Shown here: piece by piece, positions 1 to 8,493 of the stretch
Layout of the letters: each line of letters opens with the position of its first letter
Position numbering within the stretch: position 1 is the first letter of the stretch
Origin: Weissella uvarum
Lineage (GTDB): Bacteria > Bacillota > Bacilli > Lactobacillales > Lactobacillaceae
Length of the DNA stretch: 64,000 bases
NCBI RefSeq assembly: GCF_016908785.1
Contig: NZ_JAFBEO010000005.1
Coordinates: forward strand, 1 to 64,000
Reading direction: 5' to 3'
Made by a program: the position numbers and the translations under genes
The notes under the pieces: generated by a model
What the model was told of the DNA's origin: nothing
Seen by the model: only the letters and a program-made list of their open reading frames with translations
Database searches by the model: none

Positions 1-184
1 ATTTTATCATTTTTATTTTCTGGCTCATTGGTCAAGCGGTTAAGACTCCGGTTTTTCACACCGGCATCCAGGGTTCGACTCCCTGATGAGCTATTTTATC
101 ATTTTTATTTTCTGGCTCATTGGTCAAGCGGTTAAGACTCCGGTTTTTCACACCGGCATCCAGGGTTCGACTCCCTGATGAGCT
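1..184. repeat. Perfect 92-bp tandem repeat carrying tRNA-Glu
   Basis: Bases 1-92 and 93-184 are identical over the whole 92-bp unit, including the 21-nt AT-rich spacer before each tRNA. Each unit carries one tRNA-Glu gene. The window starts at a unit boundary, so the array may continue to the left. Identical spacers point to a recent unequal-crossover duplication or active homogenisation; this is inference. Confidence 0.95.
22..93 (+). tRNA. tRNA-Glu (anticodon UUC), copy 1
   Basis: A 72-nt cloverleaf can be folded by eye. The acceptor arm GGCTCAT pairs with ATGAGCT (the first pair is G-U), the anticodon stem CCGGT/ACCGG encloses the loop TTTTCAC, so the anticodon is TTC, and a GGTTCGACTCC T-arm follows. 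The sequence closely resembles the tRNA-Glu of other Firmicutes. No CCA is encoded. Confidence 0.95.
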
Positions 185-185
185 A
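114..185 (+). tRNA. tRNA-Glu (anticodon UUC), copy 2
   Basis: Identical in sequence to the copy at 22-93 and separated from it by only 20 nt, so the two are presumably co-transcribed. A rho-independent terminator follows 6 nt downstream. No CCA is encoded. Confidence 0.95.
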
Positions 186-191
186 TTATTT

Positions 192-225
192 AAAAAGCCT
201 ATCTCGTCTGAGCTAGGCTTTTTTT
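192..225 (+). terminator. Terminator of the tRNA-Glu pair
   Basis: AAAAAGCCTA and TAGGCTTTTT pair around a loop of about 12 nt, and the hairpin runs into a T tract. Confidence 0.85.
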
Positions 226-415
226 ACGCATAAAAATATGTATATAGACACTCCACATTCCATGAGCTCCTATTTTTACACAATTTTCCCACTAATAACT
301 CATTCCCGCTTAGTTTACGGATATTAAAATCATCATAGCTTTCGCAAAACTGCATCATCGATAAATACATTCAGACAATACCAATCATTATCCTAGTTAA
401 CTACGTTCATACAGC

Positions 416-444
416 TTGAATAATTGAACTACTATCGCTATAAT
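416..444 (+). promoter_or_regulatory. Promoter of tRNA-Ser
   Basis: A -35 box TTGAAT (416-421) and a perfect -10 box TATAAT (439-444) are separated by 17 bp, ending 14 bp before the tRNA. The -10 box lies within a 9-bp perfect inverted repeat, ATTGAACTA (423-431) / TAGTTCAAT (444-452). Confidence 0.8.
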
Positions 445-458
445 AGTTCAATGTACTT

Positions 459-547
459 GGAGATATGGCAGAGTGGTAATGCAGCGGACTCGAAATCCGC
501 CGAACCGGTGTAGAGCCGGCGCACGGGTTCGAATCCCGTTGTCTCCT
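459..547 (+). tRNA. tRNA-Ser (anticodon CGA)
   Basis: Acceptor arm GGAGATA pairs with TGTCTCC (one G-U pair). The anticodon stem GCGGA/TCCGC encloses CTCGAAA, giving anticodon CGA, which reads UCG. The long variable arm (CGAACCGGTGTAGAGCCGGCG) is typical of serine tRNAs. The reverse strand gives a spurious reading frame that should not be annotated. No CCA is encoded. Confidence 0.95.
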
Positions 548-600
548 TAAAGCATATCCTAAAGTTAATGTCATTATTGCATTCACGTTGGCTTATTCTA

Positions 601-641
601 GGGGCTGTAGGCTGTTTGTCAGTCAGCAGTCCCTTTATTTT
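601..641 (+). terminator. Probable terminator after tRNA-Ser
   Basis: GGGGCTG (601-607) pairs with CAGTCCC (627-633) around an inner hairpin GGCTG/CAGTC, and TTTATTTT follows. It is less regular than the next two terminators. Confidence 0.55.
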
Positions 642-684
642 AACCAAAATACAGATTCACCACATTCACTAATAAACTAATACC

Positions 685-721
685 AAAAAATCCGCCTACT
701 TAAATGTAAGCGGATTTTTTC
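685..721 (+). terminator. Rho-independent terminator without an upstream gene
   Basis: AAAAAATCCGC and GCGGATTTTTT form a hairpin with a U run on the plus strand. The flanking A and T runs would also allow function on the other strand. No gene lies directly before it except tRNA-Ser. Confidence 0.8.
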
Positions 722-729
722 CACAACAG

Positions 730-762
730 AACTGACCTGAGGCCTTTCGGGTCAGTTTTTTT
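730..762 (+). terminator. Second stacked rho-independent terminator
   Basis: AACTGACC pairs with GGGTCAGTT around TGAGGCCTTTC and is followed by seven T. It lies only 8 nt after the previous terminator. Confidence 0.85.
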
Positions 763-976
763 ATTTCCAAAAATGTAACTAGCGATTGGTTTTTCTAGCC
801 AAACTATGACAACTTATAATATAGAGCGATAATATTTCCGATTTCAGCACCTAAAATACAAGCGCTTAGAAACTTTTACGGTGTTAAAAACACTATATTG
901 CATTGTCCAAAGACTCAATGCTAATCAGCTCCTAACCCTCTTGAAAAGCGCCAACTTAAACTAATGATTTTTTCAC
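763..976. other. Non-coding stretch, no feature recognised
   Basis: About 210 bp of AT-rich sequence between the stacked terminators and the ccpA terminator. I see no reading frame of useful length, no tRNA and no convincing promoter with a gene to serve. It may be the remnant of a lost gene, since the neighbouring terminators serve nothing obvious. Confidence 0.4.
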
Positions 977-1014
977 AAAAAAGACGTCATTTCCAAATGA
1001 AATAACGTCTTTTT
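977..1014 (-). terminator. Terminator of ccpA
   Basis: On the minus strand GACGTTATTTC pairs with GAAATGACGTC (one G-U pair) and six T follow. It begins a few bases after the ccpA stop codon. Confidence 0.85.
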
Positions 1015-1020
1015 ACATAT

Positions 1021-2022
1021 TTAATTCTTGGTTGATTCACGTTCAACAAAACCATATGGTAATTCAATTTGACGTTCTTCAAGATCTTCTTGATTCATTA
1101 ACTTTGTTAATAGTCGCATCGAAACGGCACCCATATCATAGATTGGTTGTGTAATTGACGACATCGCTGGACGAGTAATCTTTACTAATTGAGAATTGTT
1201 GCTAGCAATTAATTCAAAATCATCAGGAACTGAAACGCCCAAATCAGTCAAACCATTCAATACCCCGGCAGCCATCTCATCGGTTGAAATAACTGCAGCA
1301 TCAGCCTTAGCGTCAATTAATTTTTGAGCAAAAGCATATCCCTCATCGTAAGTATAATTACCTTCAAAAATTAAATCAGTATCACTTGAAAGATCATGCT
1401 CACTTAAGGCAGCTTGATAACCTTGGAATTTATAATCCTGCTTACTAAATTCAGACAGTGGTCCTGAAATAAATGCAATCCGTTGTCGTCCATGATCCAA
1501 CAAACGGTTAGTGGCCTGCTTGAAGGCACTTAAGTAATCAATATTCACACTCGCTAAATGCTTTTTAGCATCAAGCGTTCCAGTTAAGACCACTGGCAAA
1601 TCAATTTCAATCAAATGATTTTCAATTTCCGGTGTGACTTGGTTTCCCATAAAAATAATGCCATCAACTTGCTTACCCAGCAAATTATCAATCAAGTCTT
1701 CTTTAATGTCGATTGAATTTGAACTAGATAAAATAATTTGATAATCATACATATGAGCAATATCTTCAATACCTAAAGCTAATTCGGCAAAATATTGATC
1801 TGTAATATCCGGAATAATTAAGCCGACCGTCGTCGACTTACGAGATGCCAGACCACGTGCGACTGCATTAGGACGATAGCCTAATTCTTCAATAACTTTT
1901 TCTACTTTTTCTTTTGTTGCTGGTTTTACGTTAGCATTTCCATTAACCACACGAGAAACGGTTGCCATCGAAACCTTCGCTTCACGTGCAACATCATAAA
2001 TTGTAATTGTTTGCTTATCCAT
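1021..2022 (-). CDS. ccpA: Catabolite control protein A, LacI-family regulator
   Basis: CcpA binds cre operators together with HPr(Ser-P) and controls carbon metabolism globally. The 333-aa protein has an N-terminal LacI helix-turn-helix (about residues 4-60, with YDVAREAKVSMATVSRVVN) and a periplasmic-binding-like core (NFVGLIIPDIT-type start, SxxIDI, DGIIFMGN). The start MDKQTITIYD is chosen because AAGGAG lies just upstream at about 2031-2037; an in-frame ATG 81 bp further upstream lacks such a site and would run past the promoter and cre site. It is divergent from pepQ, the usual arrangement in lactic acid bacteria. A cre-like site just inside the transcript suggests autoregulation. Length and sequence are normal for the family. 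Confidence 0.95.
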   Translation of the reverse strand: MDKQTITIYDVAREAKVSMATVSRVVNGNANVKPATKEKVEKVIEELGYRPNAVARGLASRKSTTVGLIIPDITDQYFAELALGIEDIAHMYDYQIILSSSNSIDIKEDLIDNLLGKQVDGIIFMGNQVTPEIENHLIEIDLPVVLTGTLDAKKHLASVNIDYLSAFKQATNRLLDHGRQRIAFISGPLSEFSKQDYKFQGYQAALSEHDLSSDTDLIFEGNYTYDEGYAFAQKLIDAKADAAVISTDEMAAGVLNGLTDLGVSVPDDFELIASNNSQLVKITRPAMSSITQPIYDMGAVSMRLLTKLMNQEDLEERQIELPYGFVERESTKN

Positions 2023-2048
2023 AGAAGCGGACTCCTTCTCATTTAATC

Positions 2049-2062
2049 TGAAAGCGTTACCA
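2049..2062. promoter_or_regulatory. cre-like CcpA operator before ccpA
   Basis: TGAAAGCGTTACCA matches the 14-nt cre consensus (TGWNANCGNTNWCA) at all fixed positions except one. It lies between the putative ccpA -10 box and its start codon, where bound CcpA would block transcription. Confidence 0.75.
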
Positions 2063-2068
2063 ACTAAA

Positions 2069-2074
2069 TGATAC
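2069..2074 (-). promoter_or_regulatory. Extended -10 box of the ccpA promoter
   Basis: On the minus strand TGGTATCAT gives a TGN extended -10 with TATCAT. I see no good -35 box at 17 bp. The start of transcription would fall at the cre-like site at 2049-2062. Confidence 0.6.
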
Positions 2075-2147
2075 CATGCTTTCATGATTTTTTCATACGA
2101 CAAAGACCAATTTTAGCACATTTCCAAATTTTTCTCACGCGTTAAAT

Positions 2148-2163
2148 TGAAAACGTGTACAAT
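2148..2163 (+). promoter_or_regulatory. Second cre-like operator overlapping the pepQ -10 box
   Basis: TGAAAACGTGTACA (2148-2161) matches cre at all but one fixed position. It overlaps the likely pepQ -10 box TACAAT (2158-2163). The -35 region is poor. Occupancy by CcpA here would be expected to interfere with pepQ transcription. Confidence 0.6.
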
Positions 2164-2189
2164 AAAACTAAATAACTTAGAAGGGTGAC

Positions 2190-3296
2190 ATGTTTATGTA
2201 CGAAAATATCAAAGAATTACAAACTTGGTTAAACCAACAAGGTGATGATTTAGCCTATATTTCTGATTATCACAGCATTGCGTATCTGACTGGTTTTGAA
2301 TCTGACCCAATTGAGCGTATTTTAAGTTTAGTGGTCTTTCCACAAACTGATCCGTTCATCTTTGCCCCTGCCTTGGAAGTAGAGGCCGTAAAAGCCACTG
2401 GTTGGCCTTTTGACGTCTATGGGTACCAAGATGCCCAGAATCCTTTTGAATTGATTGGAGAGCATATCAAAGCGTCTAGTGACCATTACCATCGCTGGGC
2501 TGTTGAGAAAAATGTACTCACCCTCAAGCAAGCTCAAGCACTACAAACAGCAATCCCAGAAGCCATTTTTGCCGACGATGTTAGCCAAACCATTGAGCAA
2601 ATGCGCTTGATTAAGACACCAGCTGAAATTGAAAAAATGCACCAAGCTGGCGCTGACGCCGATCGTGCTTTCCAATACGGCTTTGATGCATTAGCAACGC
2701 ACAAAACTGAATTAGCTGTTATGGCAGATCTTGAATACCACCTTAAAACGGATGGTGTAGCGGCAATGTCTTTTGAAACCCTTGTACAGTTCGGTGCACA
2801 CGCTGCCAATCCACATGGTTCAACTGGCCAAACTCAGCTACAACCTGGTGATTTAGCCTTATTTGATTTGGGGACAGTCTCTGATGGCTATGTTTCTGAC
2901 AGTACCCGTACTGTTGCCTTTCAAAGTGTCTCTGACCACCAGCGCGATATTTACCAAGTTGTTCTTGAAGCCCAATTAACCGCGCAAGATGCCGTTAAAC
3001 CAGGAATGACAGCTGGTGAATTAGATCAAATTGCGCGAGACGTCATTACAAAGGCTGGCTATGGCGAATATTTCGTGCATCGGCTTGGTCATGGAATCGG
3101 TAGCTCAGTGCATGAATCAATTCAAATTGCACCAAACAATGATCTCGTCCTCCGTCCAGGTATGGCCTTTTCAATTGAACCAGGTATCTATATCCCTGGT
3201 GACTTAGGTATTCGTATTGAAGATTCAATTGTCTTAACCGATGAAGGGGCCGATTCATTTACGCATACAACCAAAGAATTACAAATTATCGACTAA
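2190..3296 (+). CDS. pepQ: Xaa-Pro dipeptidase
   Basis: PepQ hydrolyses Xaa-Pro dipeptides in the cytoplasm and completes casein and peptide breakdown. The 368-aa protein has the M24B creatinase N-domain and pita-bread catalytic domain. The five metal ligands are present: Asp226 (ALFDLGT), Asp237 (VSDSTRTV), His301 (RLGHGIG), Glu330 (SIEPGIYI) and Glu344 (IRIEDS). Two in-frame ATG codons, 2190 and 2196, follow the ribosome binding site AAGGGTG (2181-2187); the second has the better spacing, so the protein may start two residues later. It is divergent from ccpA, and a shared terminator separates it from the convergent accA. Confidence 0.93.
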   Translation: MFMYENIKELQTWLNQQGDDLAYISDYHSIAYLTGFESDPIERILSLVVFPQTDPFIFAPALEVEAVKATGWPFDVYGYQDAQNPFELIGEHIKASSDHYHRWAVEKNVLTLKQAQALQTAIPEAIFADDVSQTIEQMRLIKTPAEIEKMHQAGADADRAFQYGFDALATHKTELAVMADLEYHLKTDGVAAMSFETLVQFGAHAANPHGSTGQTQLQPGDLALFDLGTVSDGYVSDSTRTVAFQSVSDHQRDIYQVVLEAQLTAQDAVKPGMTAGELDQIARDVITKAGYGEYFVHRLGHGIGSSVHESIQIAPNNDLVLRPGMAFSIEPGIYIPGDLGIRIEDSIVLTDEGADSFTHTTKELQIID

Positions 3297-3300
3297 TAAA

Positions 3301-3338
3301 AAAGCTAACTTACGAGGTTTCGTAAGTTAGCTTTTTTT
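3301..3338. terminator. Bidirectional terminator between pepQ and accA
   Basis: AAAGCTAACTTACGA and the complementary TCGTAAGTTAGCTTT form a 14-15 bp stem with a GGTT loop. The T run is on the plus strand, and the preceding A run serves the minus strand, so it can end both pepQ and the fab/acc operon. Confidence 0.9.
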
Positions 3339-4119
3339 AAAACTTTCTGAACCGTTGACGTCGCCGTGATAGCAACTCCTGTGGATCAAGTTTCATTAAT
3401 CGTTCAATTGTTTGCTCTAGCTTTAGTTGCATTAACCGCATCAGACGACGCTTTGTCCAACCTTCTGGAATAACATAATCAACAATGCCTTCATCCGCCA
3501 ACTCGTTAGCCGTTAGACCCATCAATCGAGCTGCTTCATCAGACCGCTTACCATCTTTCCATAAAATTGAAGCAAAACCTTCCGGAGATAAGACTGAATA
3601 CGTTGCATTTTCAAGCATCCAAACTTCATCAGCTGTTGCCAATGCCAAAGCTCCACCAGAACCACCTTCACCATAAATAATCGCGATAACTGGTACCGTT
3701 AGCTTCATGCTCTTCAAAATTGACTGTGCAATCGCTTCACCTTGACCATTTTCTTCAGCTTCTTTACCAGGATAGGCACCTGGCGTGTTAATGAAAGTAA
3801 TAATTGGGCGCCTAAATTTCTCCGCCTGTTCCATCATACGTTGCGCCTTACGATAACCATTTGGAGTTGGCGAACCATTACGCTTAGCCATTTTTTCATC
3901 CAAGGTTACCCCTTTATCAATCGCAATCACTGTCACAGGCTGTTCGTTTAGCATCGCAACCCCTGCAATAATGCTTGGATCATCACCATTTAAGCGATCT
4001 CCGTGCATTTCAAAAAAGTCCGTAAATAAAGATTGAATAATATAATTTGCAGAGTACCGATCTTCACGAGATTTTGCAACAACTTCAGCTGGATCTAAAT
4101 CACGCTTAAATAAACTCAT
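3337..4119 (-). CDS. accA: Acetyl-CoA carboxylase carboxyltransferase subunit alpha
   Basis: AccA and AccD together transfer carboxyl from biotin to acetyl-CoA, giving malonyl-CoA for chain elongation. The 260-aa protein has the crotonase-like carboxyltransferase fold with PRPIITFINTPGAYPG and the GEGGSGGALALATAD oxyanion segment. It is shorter than the approximately 320-aa E. coli protein, as is usual for lactic acid bacteria, which lack the N-terminal extension. It is the last gene of the fab operon; its start lies 2 nt after the accD stop, with GAGGT overlapping the accD stop region. Confidence 0.95.
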   Translation of the reverse strand: MSLFKRDLDPAEVVAKSREDRYSANYIIQSLFTDFFEMHGDRLNGDDPSIIAGVAMLNEQPVTVIAIDKGVTLDEKMAKRNGSPTPNGYRKAQRMMEQAEKFRRPIITFINTPGAYPGKEAEENGQGEAIAQSILKSMKLTVPVIAIIYGEGGSGGALALATADEVWMLENATYSVLSPEGFASILWKDGKRSDEAARLMGLTANELADEGIVDYVIPEGWTKRRLMRLMQLKLEQTIERLMKLDPQELLSRRRQRFRKF

Positions 4120-4121
4120 AA

Positions 4122-4952
4122 TTAGACCTCACTTTTCTGGTGTAGCTTGAGCAAACGCCCAATCGTATCCGCCAGTTCGTCACGCTTAACAATCGCATCA
4201 ACAAATCCTTGCTCCATGAGTGACTCAGCCCGTTGGAAATCAGCTGGTAGTTTTTCATGAACCGTTTGTTCGATGACCCGCCGACCCGCAAAACCAATTA
4301 AGGCATGGGGTTCCGCTAGCGTTACATCACCATCCATCGCAAATGATGCAGTCACACCACCAGTGGTTGGATCTGTGAGGACGACCAAATAAAACAAACC
4401 TGCCTCTTGAAATTGAGCTAATGCTCCAGAAATTTTAGCCATTTGCATCAATGACTGAATTCCTTCTTGCATTCGGGCACCACCAGAAGCCGTGAATAAG
4501 ACCACTGGAAGTTTATCTTGTAAGCCACGTTCAAATAAGCGAGTGATTTTTTCCCCAACAATCGTTCCAAGTGACCCCATCACGAAGTGACTGTCCATCA
4601 CACCAATCGCAACTGTTTGACCTTTAACCTTAGCGGTACCAGTCACAACAGCATCACGTAAATGCGTATCATGTTGAGCTTTATGCAACTTCTCAGCATA
4701 ACCTGGAAAGTCCGGATTTTGTAGTGATAAATCAGCATCCATTTCACGGAATGAATCTTTATCTACGATTTGTTCAAGTCGCTCTTGGGCCGTTAATCGG
4801 AACCCATAGCCACAATTGGGACAAACTTTGTTGGGCCCCAACTGTTTTTCATAAAAATGAGTGTGACAATATGGACAATCGACAAAAAGACCATCAGGAA
4901 CCTTTTTAGCCGCATCAGAAGGTTCATTTTTAAATTGATGTACCGCTCCCAT
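4122..4952 (-). CDS. accD: Acetyl-CoA carboxylase carboxyltransferase subunit beta
   Basis: Beta partner of AccA. The 276-aa protein has an N-terminal zinc ribbon with Cys26, Cys29, Cys44 and Cys47 (CPYCH and CPNCG), then a crotonase-like domain with [12 protein letters not shown] and [17 protein letters not shown]. The start MGAVHQF is chosen because GAGGAGG lies 8-14 nt upstream; a longer frame starting at 5045 has no such site and would overlap accC by over 100 bp. With this start it overlaps the 3' end of accC by 23 bp, suggesting translational coupling. Confidence 0.94.
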   Translation of the reverse strand: MGAVHQFKNEPSDAAKKVPDGLFVDCPYCHTHFYEKQLGPNKVCPNCGYGFRLTAQERLEQIVDKDSFREMDADLSLQNPDFPGYAEKLHKAQHDTHLRDAVVTGTAKVKGQTVAIGVMDSHFVMGSLGTIVGEKITRLFERGLQDKLPVVLFTASGGARMQEGIQSLMQMAKISGALAQFQEAGLFYLVVLTDPTTGGVTASFAMDGDVTLAEPHALIGFAGRRVIEQTVHEKLPADFQRAESLMEQGFVDAIVKRDELADTIGRLLKLHQKSEV

Positions 4953-6327
4953 CTGAAGCCTCCTCAAGTTGCTTTTGCCATGCAGGCAAGAAATAATCTT
5001 CGATGTAGGTTGTATTGAAATCACCAGAATTAAAATGTTCATCACTTAACAAATCTAATTGGAAATTTCGATTCGTTTCAATCCCATCAATTTCAATTTC
5101 GCTCAACATCCGGCGTAGCTTTCGCACAGCAAGATCACGCGTATGGTCTTGTGCAATCACCTTACCAATCATTGCATCATAAAAAGGTTGAATCTTGTCA
5201 TGATTATAAATTCCCGTATCGATTCGACTACCTAAGCCACCATTTGGCCAATACAGATTAGTAATGGTACCTGTACTTGGTAAGAACCCTTTTTCTGGAA
5301 CTTCCGCATTAATACGTGCTTCAATAACATGACCATTCATCTTAATATCACTTTGTTGAACTGGCAAATCTTCACCAGCTGCAACCAAAATTTGTAGTCG
5401 AATTAAATCAAGATTGACCAACATCTCAGTAACAGGATGTTCAACCTGAATCCGTGTGTTCATTTCCATGAAATAGAAATGACCATCAGTATCTTCTAAG
5501 AATTCGATTGTTCCCGTGTTTTCATAATCAATGGCATCAACCGCTTTCTTAGCAATGGCACCTAATTCATCACGTTGGGCTTGTGAAACACCAACTGCTG
5601 GTGTCTCTTCAATCAACTTTTGATTCTTACGTTGCAAAGAACAATTACGCTCAGGGAAATAAACCATATGTCCAGCTTGATCACGCATAATTTGCATCTC
5701 AATGTGCCGCACATTCGTCATGACTTTTTCAACATAAAGTTGATCATCCCCGAACGCTGCTTGAGCTTCATTTTGTGCATCATTAAATTGTGAAGCAAGT
5801 TCATCTTGGTGGTACACAAAACGCATACCTTTACCGCCACCACCAGCAGCCGCTTTCAACAAAATTGGATATCCAACTTCATCAGCGATTGCTTCAACTT
5901 CAGCGACGTTCCGTACAAAACCTTCTGAACCAGGAATAACGGGCACACCAGCTTTACGCATAGCTTCCCGCGCTTGGGCTTTATTACCCATTAACGCAAT
6001 GACATCAGAACTTGGACCAATCCACTTAATTCCTACCGCCGTCACCATTTCAGCAAACATTTCATTTTCTGAAAGGAAGCCATAACCAGGATGAATGGCG
6101 TCAGCTCCTGTTAACAAAGCCGCACTTAAGATGTTATTCATATCTAAGTAGCTATCTTGGGTCTTTGGACCACCGATGGCAACTGCTTCGTCAGCCAACT
6201 TTACGTGCAAGCTATCCTTATCAGCCGTTGAGTAAACCGCGACAGATTGAATTCCCATTTCCCGGAGCGTGCGAATAATTCTAACCGCAATTTCACCACG
6301 GTTAGCAACTAACACTTTTTTAAACAT
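4930..6327 (-). CDS. accC: Acetyl-CoA carboxylase biotin carboxylase subunit
   Basis: AccC carboxylates the biotin on AccB using ATP and bicarbonate. The 465-aa protein has the complete biotin carboxylase layout: N-terminal [17 protein letters not shown]-grasp domain with the glycine-rich loop [12 protein letters not shown], the catalytic region [17 protein letters not shown], and a C-terminal domain. The start follows the fabZ2 stop by 2 nt, with GGAG located in the end of fabZ2. The last 15 or so residues are polar and poorly conserved. Confidence 0.95.
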   Translation of the reverse strand: MFKKVLVANRGEIAVRIIRTLREMGIQSVAVYSTADKDSLHVKLADEAVAIGGPKTQDSYLDMNNILSAALLTGADAIHPGYGFLSENEMFAEMVTAVGIKWIGPSSDVIALMGNKAQAREAMRKAGVPVIPGSEGFVRNVAEVEAIADEVGYPILLKAAAGGGGKGMRFVYHQDELASQFNDAQNEAQAAFGDDQLYVEKVMTNVRHIEMQIMRDQAGHMVYFPERNCSLQRKNQKLIEETPAVGVSQAQRDELGAIAKKAVDAIDYENTGTIEFLEDTDGHFYFMEMNTRIQVEHPVTEMLVNLDLIRLQILVAAGEDLPVQQSDIKMNGHVIEARINAEVPEKGFLPSTGTITNLYWPNGGLGSRIDTGIYNHDKIQPFYDAMIGKVIAQDHTRDLAVRKLRRMLSEIEIDGIETNRNFQLDLLSDEHFNSGDFNTTYIEDYFLPAWQKQLEEASDGSGTSI

Positions 6328-6329
6328 TT

Positions 6330-6758
6330 TTAGTCTCCAATTGCAAATGTTAATTCAGCCGTTGTCATGCGCTTACCATTAACGTAGGCCGTACCTTTTC
6401 CGACACCCATTGGGCCACGGAAGCGTTCAAGCTCAACTTTAAGCTCCATTTGATCACCAGGTTGAACAGGCTTATGGAAGCGAGCCTTTGGTACACTTGC
6501 CAAATAAGCCGTCTTACCTTCAAATTCAGGCATTGATAAAATCGCAATTGCGCCAGTTTGTGCAAGTGCTTCAATTTGCATCACACCTGGGAAAATTGGA
6601 TTTCCTGGAAAATGTCCTTGGAAAACTTCTTCATTTCTTGAAACATTCTTAATCCCTGTAATTGACTTCCCTGGCTCCAAATCAATCACCCGATCTACGA
6701 GTAGCATCGGATAACGATGTGGCAGGATTTCTTGAATTTGTGCTGTATCTAATTCCAT
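6330..6758 (-). CDS. fabZ: 3-hydroxyacyl-ACP dehydratase FabZ (second copy)
   Basis: FabZ removes water from 3-hydroxyacyl-ACP to give trans-2-enoyl-ACP. The 142-aa hot-dog-fold protein has the catalytic His49 (QGHFPGNPIFPGV) and Glu63 (IEALAQTGA). It lies between accB and accC, the normal place of the housekeeping fabZ in lactic acid bacteria. A second, divergent FabZ heads the operon at 12934-13380. Confidence 0.94.
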   Translation of the reverse strand: MELDTAQIQEILPHRYPMLLVDRVIDLEPGKSITGIKNVSRNEEVFQGHFPGNPIFPGVMQIEALAQTGAIAILSMPEFEGKTAYLASVPKARFHKPVQPGDQMELKVELERFRGPMGVGKGTAYVNGKRMTTAELTFAIGD

Positions 6759-6776
6759 TACGTTTCCCCCTCACCT

Positions 6777-7232
6777 TTAATCCGGAATAATCTCAATTAG
6801 GTTCATATCATAATCAACCATATCTTCATCCGCAACTAAGATGTTTTTAACCGTACCGGCCACCTCTGTCTTAACTGGTGTCATTAACTTCATCGCTTCA
6901 ATCAAAGCAACTTGATCCCCTACGTTGACATGATCACCAACTTTAACAAATGGTTCTGCATCAGGATTTGGTCGTAAGTACACGGTTCCAACTAAGGCAG
7001 CCTTCACATAAGTTCCGGTTGGTTCAGTTGACTCACCTTCAGTCGCAGGTACTGCAACATTTTGAGCTGTTGCATCCGTTTGAATTGGTGCAACTGGTGC
7101 AGCCACTGGCTGTGGCGCGTCATTTTTACTCAAATGTAAGCTATAGTCGCCTTCATTCACTGCAAATTCACGCAATGAACTGGCATCAATTGTTTGAATT
7201 AAATCTTTAATTTCATCTAATGTTAATTCCAC
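6777..7232 (-). CDS. accB: Biotin carboxyl carrier protein of acetyl-CoA carboxylase
   Basis: Carries the biotin that shuttles carboxyl from AccC to AccA/AccD. The 151-aa protein has an N-terminal helical segment, a Pro/Ala-rich linker (about residues 38-75) and a C-terminal biotinyl domain with the biotinylation site Lys115 in IEAMKLM. It sits directly downstream of fabF with a 2-nt gap. Confidence 0.95.
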   Translation of the reverse strand: MELTLDEIKDLIQTIDASSLREFAVNEGDYSLHLSKNDAPQPVAAPVAPIQTDATAQNVAVPATEGESTEPTGTYVKAALVGTVYLRPNPDAEPFVKVGDHVNVGDQVALIEAMKLMTPVKTEVAGTVKNILVADEDMVDYDMNLIEIIPD

Positions 7233-7234
7233 AA

Positions 7235-8470
7235 CTATTCACTCCACTCTTTAAAGACAACGGCCGCATTATGGCCACCAAAGCCATAATTTGCTGACAT
7301 CGCATACTTAACTGACTTCTTTTGATCCTCACCAGGCTTAACTAGCTTAACGCTGGCAGTATCTTCACCTTGCTTTGTCAATCCAATATTAGCAGGCATT
7401 TCATCACGCAAAATTGAACCAACTGCTGCTAAGGCTTCAACCGCTCCAGCAGCACCTAGCAAATGACCAGTCATACCCTTAGTAGAAGAGACATCAACAC
7501 CCTTTTCACCAAAGACTGCCGTAATTGCATTTGCTTCGGCCGAATCATTTGCTGGTGTTGCAGTTCCATGGGCATTCAAATAATCAATCTCAGCTGGTTG
7601 GATTTGAGCATCCTCCAAAGCCAACTTCATTGATCCAGCAGGTCCTGAACCGTCAGGGGTTGGGGCTGTCAAATGATAAGCATCTGAATTTGCACCATAC
7701 CCAACAACTTCAGCTAAGATATTAGCGCCACGCGCTTGTGCATGCTCTAGTGATTCAAGAATCAAGATTCCTGAACCTTCACCCATAACGAAACCATTAC
7801 GGTCTTCATCAAAAGGCATTGAAGCATGCATAGGGTCTTCATTTGTTGACAAAGCTGTCAAAGCGGCGAATCCTGAGATTCCCATCTTTTCAACCGTGGC
7901 TTCAGAACCACCAGTAATCATCACATCAGCTAAGCCATTCTTAATCCGTGTATACGCTTCACCAATCGCATTGGTAGCTGAAGCACATGCCGTTGAAAGG
8001 ACATAGTTGATATTTTGCGCGTTATAACGCATTGAGATATTTCCTGATAGCATATTTGGAATAGCCATTGGCACGAACATTGGGCTAACCCGCTTAGGAC
8101 CCTTTTCATGCATCTTAATGACTTGTTCTTGGATCGTAATCAAACCACCGATACCATTTCCAAGGATTGCCCCCATTTGTTCGGGCTTTGTATTCTCTTC
8201 ATTGATACCTGCTTGCTCCAATGCTTCACCCGTAGCATGAACACCATATTGTGAAAATAGGTCCATTTTACGCGCTTCACGCTTACCAACACGTTCAGCA
8301 GGATCAAAATCCTTGACTTGACCTGCTACTGAAATACCAGTATCACTTGCATCAAACTTTGTGATTTCACTGATACCAACTTGACCAGCCATTAAATTAT
8401 CTAAATACGTCTCTGCTGAATTACCAAGTGGTGTCACTGCACCTAAACCAGTGATTACAACTCTTGTCAT
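7235..8470 (-). CDS. fabF: Beta-ketoacyl-ACP synthase II
   Basis: FabF condenses malonyl-ACP with acyl-ACP to elongate the chain. The 411-aa thiolase-fold protein has the full Cys-His-His triad: Cys162 (LSTACASATNAIG), His301 (LNAHGTATPAND) and His336 (KGMTGHLLGAAG). It is the only long-chain condensing enzyme in the operon besides the initiating FabH. Length and motifs are normal. Confidence 0.95.
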   Translation of the reverse strand: MTRVVITGLGAVTPLGNSAETYLDNLMAGQVGISEITKFDASDTGISVAGQVKDFDPAERVGKREARKMDLFSQYGVHATGEALEQAGINEENTKPEQMGAILGNGIGGLITIQEQVIKMHEKGPKRVSPMFVPMAIPNMLSGNISMRYNAQNINYVLSTACASATNAIGEAYTRIKNGLADVMITGGSEATVEKMGISGFAALTALSTNEDPMHASMPFDEDRNGFVMGEGSGILILESLEHAQARGANILAEVVGYGANSDAYHLTAPTPDGSGPAGSMKLALEDAQIQPAEIDYLNAHGTATPANDSAEANAITAVFGEKGVDVSSTKGMTGHLLGAAGAVEALAAVGSILRDEMPANIGLTKQGEDTASVKLVKPGEDQKKSVKYAMSANYGFGGHNAAVVFKEWSE

Positions 8471-8493
8471 TTCTATACCTCGATTATTAAAAA

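Noticed and set aside
438-647. 69-aa minus-strand reading frame across tRNA-Ser
   Set aside because: It is the antisense of the tRNA-Ser gene (the TTGFEPVR and DFESAALPLCHIS pattern often misannotated as a protein).
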